From assembly GCA_040752255.1 (NCBI GenBank), contig JBFMFD010000007.1, positions 1 to 30,022 on the forward strand: 30,022 nucleotides of DNA, read 5' to 3'. A program made the position numbers and the translations under genes. The stretch's first letter is position 1. The number at the start of each line of letters is the position of its first letter. Of the stretch, positions 24,452 through 30,022 are shown one piece after another. This DNA is from J051 sp040752255. Its GTDB lineage: Bacteria > Armatimonadota > Fimbriimonadia > Fimbriimonadales > ATM1. The notes beneath the pieces are model-generated. The model did no database searches and was not told the DNA's origin. It was given only the letters and a program-made list of their open reading frames with translations.

Positions 24452-25321
24452 TCAGGAGGGATTCGGCACGTACCGCCCGCCGCGGCAAGCCTTCAGGTAC
24501 TCCAGAGCATACACCTGCCCGGTCATCTCCAACTCGTCGCGATACACCGGGTCGTGCCACCCCTCGATGTCAATCGCCCCGCGCCAGCCGACCGAACGCA
24601 GGAGACTGATAACGTCCGTCCAGTTCGTCTCGCCGAACCCGGGGTGACGATGCCACACGACGTTGAGACCCGACCGAACGCCGTACTTCGCAATAAGGTC
24701 GTGCTGCACCGAAGCGTCCTTGCCGTGGATGTGAAAGATACGCGGGTGCCACTCTCGCAGTTGGGGCATCGGGTCGGCGAACGACACCATTTGGTGGCAC
24801 GGCTCCCACTCCAAACCCAGAACGGGTGACGGGACCTCGTTGAACATCATCTCCCACGCCCGCGGCGAGTGGGCGATGTTCCATTTCGGGCGCTGCCAGG
24901 TGCCGCCCATCTCGCAGTTCTCGAACGCGATGCGAACGCCCTCGCCCTCTGCGATGCGCGCCAACTCGCTGAACACCTCACCGAAGCGGGGAAGCGATTC
25001 GTCCACCGGGCGGTCCTCGAGCGCGCCGGTGAATCCCGAGACTACGTCGCAACCGAACGAACGCGCACTCTGTATGAGCGCCCTCCACTCCTCTACCGTG
25101 TCATCGGTCTGCAAGGGATTGCCGTAAAGCCCAACGCAACTGATGTTGTATGGCTTGCACTCCTCAGCCAACTTCATGAGGTCGTGCCCGGCGAGGCTGC
25201 CGCCGAACGTTATCTGAAAGCACTCGAAGCCGAGCGGCTGAATCTGCTTTAGGCGTGCCGGGCAGTCCCCTGCGTGAACGATGGTGCCGATGCGGATGTC
25301 TTCGTGGTTTGCGCGGTCCAT
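24452..25321 (-). CDS. Sugar phosphate isomerase/epimerase-like TIM barrel protein
   Basis: 289 residues from the ATG at 25321; an in-frame ATG at 25345 would overlap the preceding gene by 14 bases, and neither has a Shine-Dalgarno. TAATCT lies seven bases before the chosen start. The fold is of the xylose isomerase-like TIM barrel family. Probable metal and substrate residues are the Glu in IAFENCEMGG, the Glu/His in LEWEPCHQ, the His in FHIHGKD, and the Glu in AIDIEGWHD near the C terminus. Members isomerise or epimerise sugars or inositols; the substrate is unknown. It sits between a methyltransferase gene (10 bases) and the carboxylase gene (26 bases). Confidence 0.83.
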   Translation of the reverse strand: MDRANHEDIRIGTIVHAGDCPARLKQIQPLGFECFQITFGGSLAGHDLMKLAEECKPYNISCVGLYGNPLQTDDTVEEWRALIQSARSFGCDVVSGFTGALEDRPVDESLPRFGEVFSELARIAEGEGVRIAFENCEMGGTWQRPKWNIAHSPRAWEMMFNEVPSPVLGLEWEPCHQMVSFADPMPQLREWHPRIFHIHGKDASVQHDLIAKYGVRSGLNVVWHRHPGFGETNWTDVISLLRSVGWRGAIDIEGWHDPVYRDELEMTGQVYALEYLKACRGGRYVPNPS

Positions 25322-25331
25322 TACGCGCAGA

Positions 25332-26432
25332 TTACCGTCCGGCATCGAGCGGTTCTGCGAGCAGCACCCGCACAGAGCGCTCGCGCGGATACAGCACCGC
25401 CGTTACCCGCCGCTCGCCCTCCACCACGCGGGCAACCCAGCCGAACCTCTGCGTGTCGGGCACGCGAGACTTCACCTCTGCGACCCGGGCCGCCAGCCTT
25501 CGTGCCGCCTCGCGCACCGCCCGCTCGCGCGCCGGCGCATCCGCCAACACTCGATACCCTCGCAACCACGGTGAGGCGGCCGCTTGCTCGCCGGTGAGGT
25601 AGCCGACCGAGTCCGCCAGAGGATGAAGGCCGTGCTCGGCGCACAGGGCGCCTAATGCGTGCGCCCGCACCGCCGAGGGGTCGGCGTCGAAGACAAACGC
25701 GGCTGCATCGCGGCGGGCAGGCAGCGTCTGCGACGCATCCAGTCGGCTTACCGCGCCGCCAGCGGCGATTTGGACGGCGTAACGTCCAGGCTTAGCCTCT
25801 GTTCCTATCCAGATCAGTGCCTCGACACACTCTCCGCGATGAGAGACGAACTCGATGGAATCTCCAAGATTCCGCAGGAAAGCATCACTCAGCATGGGGC
25901 TGAGTTTGATGCCGCCCAGCCGCAGACCGCTCATCCGCCGAGCCACCTCGACGGGGTTCGGCGAGAAATCCTCCGGTTCGGATAGTCGCCTTCCTGCGCG
26001 GCGGCGAGAGGGGTCGCAGAACGCGTACTCCCACTGCCACTCGGCCGCCATCGCGTCATCCCGCCGAGCGGGCAATCCGGCATTCCATTCCGCGTAAACA
26101 GCACGCTCCTCGTCCGATTCGAACGCGACGACGGGGCCGCGCTCGGCGAGCGCCATCAGGTCCCCGCCGATGCCCGCCGTCAGGTCTGCCACCAGCGCAC
26201 CGTGCGGGAACATCGAGGCATGGTAGCGAGCAATGGCGGCCGGGGTCGCCTGCTCAAGAGCCTCGCGGGTGAACAGCATCCGTTCGGCGTCGGGGAACTT
26301 GGCCCTCGCCCGCTCTCGCAGCTCCCACTGGGTGAACGCCCAGGCGGCGTCCTCCGGCGATACGGCCTCTGCAACGGAGCGGATGTTCGCCGCGGTTGGC
26401 GGCTTGCCCTGGGCGAGGGCGAGCGCCTCCAA
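25332..26432 (-). CDS. Class I methyltransferase with C-terminal THUMP-like domain
   Basis: 366 residues from a TTG start. The N-terminal helices (QWELRERARAKFPDAERMLFT, around 35-55) and the SAM-binding motif ADLTAGIGGD (82-91) match the THUMP-like methyltransferase family; DPSRRRAGRR (140-149) is the NPPY-like position. The final 70 residues correspond to the THUMP-like domain. An RNA or nucleotide substrate is likely but unproven. Homologues as I remember them begin with an LTPEG-type segment. An upstream in-frame LTPSR would need a start near 26456 (CTG, with AAGGAAG before it), overlapping the end of the hydratase gene by 13 bases. The true start is therefore uncertain. Confidence 0.82.
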   Translation of the reverse strand: MEALALAQGKPPTAANIRSVAEAVSPEDAAWAFTQWELRERARAKFPDAERMLFTREALEQATPAAIARYHASMFPHGALVADLTAGIGGDLMALAERGPVVAFESDEERAVYAEWNAGLPARRDDAMAAEWQWEYAFCDPSRRRAGRRLSEPEDFSPNPVEVARRMSGLRLGGIKLSPMLSDAFLRNLGDSIEFVSHRGECVEALIWIGTEAKPGRYAVQIAAGGAVSRLDASQTLPARRDAAAFVFDADPSAVRAHALGALCAEHGLHPLADSVGYLTGEQAAASPWLRGYRVLADAPARERAVREAARRLAARVAEVKSRVPDTQRFGWVARVVEGERRVTAVLYPRERSVRVLLAEPLDAGR

Positions 26433-26443
26433 GCGGCTCGGCG

Positions 26444-27211
26444 TCAGTCCTGCCAGGACGGCTTCCTTTTCTGAAGGAAGGCGGTAACTCCCTCCTTGCC
26501 CTCGTCGCTCGCACGGGCGTGTGCAATCGTCTTGGTGGAGAGCGATATCCCTTCCTCAACAGTCTTTCCACGCAGCTGCCGGATGAGCGCTTTAGCGCTC
26601 CGCACGGCGTTCGGCCCGTTCGACAAGATGTCGGACAGGACGGCCTCCGTTTCCTCGTCGAGTCGCTCCGACGGCACGACTCGGTGCACGAGGCCGACGC
26701 GTTGCGCCTCGCTTGCGTTGAACACCTCGGCGGTCAGGAAGTACCTCCGAGCAGTGCTCTCCCCGATCTTGCGAATCGCGAACTGCGAGATAACGGATGG
26801 GACGAGGCCCAATTTGACCTCGCTGAAGCAGAATCTCGCATCAGTGTCAGCAATAACAACATCGGAGACACTCACCAAGCCCAGGCCTCCGCCGAATGCC
26901 GCGCCCTGCACGCGCGCGACGACAGGGCAAGGGCACTCATCCACCGCAAGGAACAGGGCGGCGAGCGCCTCGGCGTCGCGCAGGTTCTCCTCCTCAGAGT
27001 AGTCGGCGGTCCGCTGCATCCAATTGAGGTCTCCGCCCGCGCAGAAGACCTTGCCCTCGCCCGACAAGGCGACGGACCGAATATCCTTCGACACATTGCG
27101 AAACGCGCTCGTCAACTCCGCAATGAGCGAGTCGTCGAAGGCGTTGCGGACATCCGGGCGGTTCAAACGAACATGCAACACCGCCCCTTTCTGATCAACG
27201 ATAAGGCTCAC
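26444..27211 (-). CDS. Enoyl-CoA hydratase/isomerase, LiuC-type (methylglutaconyl-CoA hydratase)
   Basis: 255 residues from the GTG at 27211, normal for the crotonase family; longer readings would run into the divergent DinB gene. The oxyanion loop is CAGGDLNWM (57-65) with GAAFGGGLGL (103-112), and the catalytic glutamate is E131 in FSEVKLGLVPSVIS. The usual first catalytic Glu position reads GGGLGL. The DLNWM and EEN..DA pattern is what I associate with methylglutaconyl-CoA hydratase of leucine degradation. The biotin carboxylase fusion downstream fits that pathway. GAGG lies 2 bases before the start, and TAGAAC is seven bases before it. Confidence 0.83.
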   Translation of the reverse strand: MSLIVDQKGAVLHVRLNRPDVRNAFDDSLIAELTSAFRNVSKDIRSVALSGEGKVFCAGGDLNWMQRTADYSEEENLRDAEALAALFLAVDECPCPVVARVQGAAFGGGLGLVSVSDVVIADTDARFCFSEVKLGLVPSVISQFAIRKIGESTARRYFLTAEVFNASEAQRVGLVHRVVPSERLDEETEAVLSDILSNGPNAVRSAKALIRQLRGKTVEEGISLSTKTIAHARASDEGKEGVTAFLQKRKPSWQD

Positions 27212-27250
27212 GCCCTCGGTTCTACCCGTCGCCGTGGTAAAACCGCCGTC

Positions 27251-27658
27251 ATGGATGCTACCGCCTTGCATGCGATTGAGACGACAGTCCGCCAGCTGGA
27301 AGCCTGCTGGGCGGGATTGAGCTTAGAGAACTGGGACGCCGAGCCTCTTCCCAACATCATGTCGCCCCGCCAAGTGGCGGAGCACCTCTGCGACTGCTAC
27401 CGCGGGGGCATCGCCGCCCTGCGCGGCGAGCCATACGAGTGGGGCACCTACCGATTGCCCGAGGGCGCCGACCCATTGAGCACCTGGCGCGCAGAGCGCG
27501 TAGACGCGGTCGAGGCGATCCGTGGCGGCGATCCGGAGAAGGCCCCTCACGTCGCGCTCGAGTACATCGCCCTACACGACGCGTACCATGTCGGCCAGCT
27601 GTGCGCGGTAAGGCTCGCGCTCGACTCGGAGTGGGATGCGTACTCGATTTACAAGTAG
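27251..27658 (+). CDS. DinB-like four-helix protein
   Basis: 135 residues from the ATG at 27251. The predicted four-helix bundle carries a DinB/YfiT-type metal triad: H45 (AEHLCDCY), H109 and H113 (LHDAYHVGQL). DinB-superfamily proteins include thiol transferases and damage-induced proteins of unclear function; no substrate can be named. It is divergent from the hydratase with 39 bases between. TAAAAC lies seven bases before the start and no Shine-Dalgarno is visible, so a leaderless transcript is possible. The stop codon is 36 bases before the next gene. Confidence 0.8.
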   Translation: MDATALHAIETTVRQLEACWAGLSLENWDAEPLPNIMSPRQVAEHLCDCYRGGIAALRGEPYEWGTYRLPEGADPLSTWRAERVDAVEAIRGGDPEKAPHVALEYIALHDAYHVGQLCAVRLALDSEWDAYSIYK

Positions 27659-27682
27659 CCACACAAGTCCCGCGAGGTGCAG

Positions 27683-27688
27683 TACAAT
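27683..27688 (+). promoter_or_regulatory. TACAAT -10 box six bases before the 27695 start (leaderless)
   Basis: TACAAT, one mismatch from the -10 consensus, is followed by six bases and then the ATG at 27695, the same arrangement as msrB. It supports this ATG over the upstream in-frame one at 27677. No matching -35 element was found. Confidence 0.5.
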
Positions 27689-27694
27689 AGGCGC

Positions 27695-29710
27695 ATGGCC
27701 AAGATAGGCCTGCTCTGCTTCTGGGCGGCGGCTCTATCCTTCGCGCCGGTGTGCGCGATGGCACAAGCCGGCCTGCCGGCGGATGACTCTCGCTTAGACG
27801 CCCGCGTAACCGTCTCCCACCCCGTCGCGACGATCGAGACGTTTCTCGACGACCTCTCGGGGCGCATCGGCGTTCGTCTGAAAGCCGACTCCGCCGTGAA
27901 GGAGGACCTCATCATCCTGCGCGTGAAGGACGTGCCCGCGCGGGAGTTGATGGAGCGTGTGTCGAAGCACTTCGACTGGTCTTGGCGTGCTGAGGACGGC
28001 GGCTACGTTCTGTATCAGAGCAAGGAGCAGAAAGAAAGGGAGGAGAAGGCGTACAAGGAGCAGCTGCCCCTCGGGTTGAAGCGATCCCAGGAGGTGATGC
28101 GCGCGCGCCTTCCGGCGATTGAGCAAGACTTCGAGCAGAACAAGAAGCGTCTCCAAGAAGCTCGCGATCGCTTCCGCCAGGTGAGCACGAGCAGCCCAGA
28201 GTGGCGTGAGCTGTACTACGAGATTGATAGGCTCGAGCCGATCGCAACGCCCGCGGGCCTTTATGCGACGCACCTGTTCCTGAGGATCACCCACGAGCAA
28301 TATGAGCAGATGCGTGAGCGGGGATGCCTTGTGTTCGCGCTCACCCCTACGGCGGCACAGTGGCGCGTACCGGCAGAGCTCCGCCAACTGGCGCGCGAAG
28401 TCGCATTGGACCTCGGACCTGAGATCACACCGTCGTCGTCGTCGTTTGAAGTGATAGTCGTATTCTCGCATGAGTCGGACTCTATCCATTCGTTGGACAT
28501 CCCGCCCGTGCCGTCCGCCGACATCATCCTGCTCGACTCGCGTGGAGGGGTTGTAGCTACGCAGCGAGTGTTCCTTAGGGACGCCCGGCAGGGAAATATT
28601 CCGCACTCCGAAGATAGCTTGCGCGGGCGCATCATCCGCAGCCAGGCCTACGATGAGCTTGTTACCACCGACTCGATTGGAACCTTGCGGCGGTTCGTAT
28701 ACGAGGCGTTTGCGTACCTGGCCCGCGGCAGCGCATCGCTGCCGATGAGGCCGTATGGCAGTCTGGCGAGTATCGTGACAGACGCCCTCGACCTCAACCT
28801 CCTTGCTGATGCGTACGCACTGTCGTCGCCGACAAGGGAGATGCTGCGAATACGAGAGGCAGACCTATTGCTCGGCGGACTGTTTCGAGACTCCTGGCGG
28901 CTGGAGGACGGGTGGATCTTTGCTCGATCGAACACCTGGGCCGTCCATCGGAGGCACGCCGTCCGTGTCAGCCGGCTCCGCACCGTGAGAGACCACTTCC
29001 TCGCGTCCGGCGGACTCACCATCGAGACGCTTGCGCAATACGGGCGGGAGTTCAGTTTCATCAATTTGCTCGATCCGTTTCTGTCGTTGGTGCTTGAAGA
29101 GACGACTTCACGGCCCTGGGCGGCGGCTGCAACAAAGCTCTTCGGCAGTCTCTCGCCCGCCCAACTCGCACGCCTCGCAGCGGGCGAGGCTCTCCCGGCA
29201 CGGTCGCTGAACCCGCAGCAGGCTCATTGGGCGTGGATAGCGGCGCTTCAAAGTGAGCGCGCTAGGGGGTGGGCCCAGCCGACGGGGCTCGCATCCGGCG
29301 AGCGTACGGCACGCCGATGGGAGATCAGTGAGTACGCTCCGAACGGGCTGCCGTCCACAGCAGGCGTCTACCTTGACCGCTCCGTGATTGATGCCGCTCG
29401 CTACCATCTCGTCTGGATCGACGGTTCACCGAATTCGCCTATCGTCTGGCACGCGCCGCTCCCCGACTTCGGGGACACAGTCGTCAGGTACGAAACGCGG
29501 GGAGGCCGCCGAGTGGAAGCGACTCTGTGCCGAATCGTGAGAGTGACGCTGACTGTAGACTTTGGAAACGGCCTCGTAGCGCGGGCACCGGTTATGTGGA
29601 ATCAGTTCGATCCCTCCGCCGCCTTTGTGTCGCCAGACCAACTTCCAGAACAAGTCAAACGAGCCATCGAAGAAGCCCGCCGCAGGCGCGGTGGAGGAGG
29701 CGGGCCGTGA
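27695..29710 (+). CDS. Secreted protein with STN-like N-terminal domain (tandem paralogue 1)
   Basis: 671 residues, not recognised as a named family. A signal peptide (1-23, cleavage likely after AMA) is followed by a domain at about 37-107 that resembles secretin/TonB short N-terminal (STN) domains: a helix with TFLDDLSGRIGV (49-60), then LRVKDVPARELMERV (75-89) and a final strand. Residues 108-165 are charged and probably coiled coil. The central part has a Ser run at 28436-28447. The C terminus ends in a Gly-rich tail. No membrane segment beyond the signal is seen, so it is probably periplasmic or secreted. Its TGA overlaps the ATG of a second copy (TGATG), a sign of translational coupling. 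Confidence 0.72.
   Translation: MAKIGLLCFWAAALSFAPVCAMAQAGLPADDSRLDARVTVSHPVATIETFLDDLSGRIGVRLKADSAVKEDLIILRVKDVPARELMERVSKHFDWSWRAEDGGYVLYQSKEQKEREEKAYKEQLPLGLKRSQEVMRARLPAIEQDFEQNKKRLQEARDRFRQVSTSSPEWRELYYEIDRLEPIATPAGLYATHLFLRITHEQYEQMRERGCLVFALTPTAAQWRVPAELRQLAREVALDLGPEITPSSSSFEVIVVFSHESDSIHSLDIPPVPSADIILLDSRGGVVATQRVFLRDARQGNIPHSEDSLRGRIIRSQAYDELVTTDSIGTLRRFVYEAFAYLARGSASLPMRPYGSLASIVTDALDLNLLADAYALSSPTREMLRIREADLLLGGLFRDSWRLEDGWIFARSNTWAVHRRHAVRVSRLRTVRDHFLASGGLTIETLAQYGREFSFINLLDPFLSLVLEETTSRPWAAAATKLFGSLSPAQLARLAAGEALPARSLNPQQAHWAWIAALQSERARGWAQPTGLASGERTARRWEISEYAPNGLPSTAGVYLDRSVIDAARYHLVWIDGSPNSPIVWHAPLPDFGDTVVRYETRGGRRVEATLCRIVRVTLTVDFGNGLVARAPVMWNQFDPSAAFVSPDQLPEQVKRAIEEARRRRGGGGGP
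27798..28013 (+). repeat. 216-bp direct repeat, copy 1 (STN-like domain coding)
   Basis: Matches 29807-30022 with three differences, at 27844, 27859 and 27865; 27866-28013 is identical to its partner without a break. It covers the STN-like domain in frame. The signal peptide coding just upstream is unrelated in the two copies. The right end of the match is hidden by the window edge. Confidence 0.95.
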
Positions 29711-30022
29711 TGTTGCGCCGCGCCCTGATCGTCGCCTCCGCGTGCGTGGGTGCCGCGGCTTCCGCGCTCGCCCAGCAAAGCCCGCTGCCCGACGACGGCC
29801 GCCTGAACGCCCGCGTAACCGTCTCCCACCCCGTCGCGACGATCGAGACGTTCCTCGACGACCTCTCCGGGCGGATCGGCGTTCGTCTGAAAGCCGACTC
29901 CGCCGTGAAGGAGGACCTCATCATCCTGCGCGTGAAGGACGTGCCCGCGCGGGAGTTGATGGAGCGTGTGTCGAAGCACTTCGACTGGTCTTGGCGTGCT
30001 GAGGACGGCGGCTACGTTCTGT
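29710..30022 (+). CDS. Second tandem paralogue, 5' part only (cut by window end)
   Basis: An open frame starts at the ATG overlapping the previous stop codon and continues to the window edge (104 codons). It encodes a different signal peptide (cleavage likely after ALA at 21) and then the same STN-like domain as the preceding gene, nearly identical in DNA. The remainder lies outside the window, so total length and C-terminal content are unknown. Confidence 0.75.
   Translation, partial: MLRRALIVASACVGAAASALAQQSPLPDDGRLNARVTVSHPVATIETFLDDLSGRIGVRLKADSAVKEDLIILRVKDVPARELMERVSKHFDWSWRAEDGGYVL
29807..30022 (+). repeat. 216-bp direct repeat, copy 2 (runs off window)
   Basis: The partner of 27798-28013, offset by 2009 bases and about 98.6% identical. 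It lies in the same frame of the second paralogue and continues to at least the last base of the window. Confidence 0.95.

Noticed and set aside
26396..27250. A long plus-strand extension of the DinB-like protein
   Set aside because: It is antisense to the LiuC-type hydratase, and DinB homology starts only after the ATG at 27251.
28431..28445. A run of CGT/GTC triplets as a possible microsatellite
   Set aside because: It simply encodes a short serine run inside the paralogue gene; five triplets in GC-rich DNA are not remarkable.

Overview
The window is 30 kb of gene-dense, GC-rich bacterial chromosome. No rRNA, tRNA, CRISPR array, insertion sequence or phage structural gene was seen, and no gene-free gap exceeds 200 bases. 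The mix suggests a member of Armatimonadota (Fimbriimonas-like). The main clue is the C-terminal beta-rich domain of the S8 peptidase, which I remember from that phylum. This assignment is an inference, not a measurement.

Layout. (1) 5-6143, minus strand: an M28 aminopeptidase, a KP-43-type subtilase and an M14 carboxypeptidase. Between the last two sits a 103-residue gene (3927-4238) that looks like the phage Tad1/Acb2 family of cyclic-nucleotide sponges. (2) 6214-11131, plus strand: a GH130 phosphorylase/hydrolase, a GT4 glycosyltransferase with a C-terminal helical domain, and RNase J. (3) 11133-21794, minus strand: a long housekeeping run read as nadA, a methyltransferase, a duplicated-module lipoprotein with a TolB-like propeller, acs, coaD, a coiled-coil protein, a YceD/DUF177 protein, plsX, fabH and an AI-2E family permease. 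The rpmF gene usually found between yceD and plsX is absent. (4) 21979-22560, plus strand: membrane-anchored msrB. (5) 22563-27211, minus strand: a probable leucine-degradation set (LiuC-type hydratase and a biotin carboxylase/BCCP fusion), with a THUMP-like methyltransferase and a TIM-barrel isomerase between them. (6) 27251-30022, plus strand: a DinB-like protein and two tandem secreted paralogues. Their N-terminal domains are almost identical in DNA, and the second copy runs off the window.

Most notable: the nadA leader (21840-21887 minus) folds into a long helix interrupted by an ACAUCCCC bulge. That is the architecture I remember for the NAD+-I (nadA-motif) riboswitch. Several genes also have a TANNNT hexamer exactly six bases before the start codon (msrB 21979, the paralogue at 27695, RNase J 9485, GT4 7187), which suggests leaderless transcription. 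Other genes (nadA, acs, GH130, the Tad1-like gene) have ordinary Shine-Dalgarno sequences, so both modes seem to be in use.
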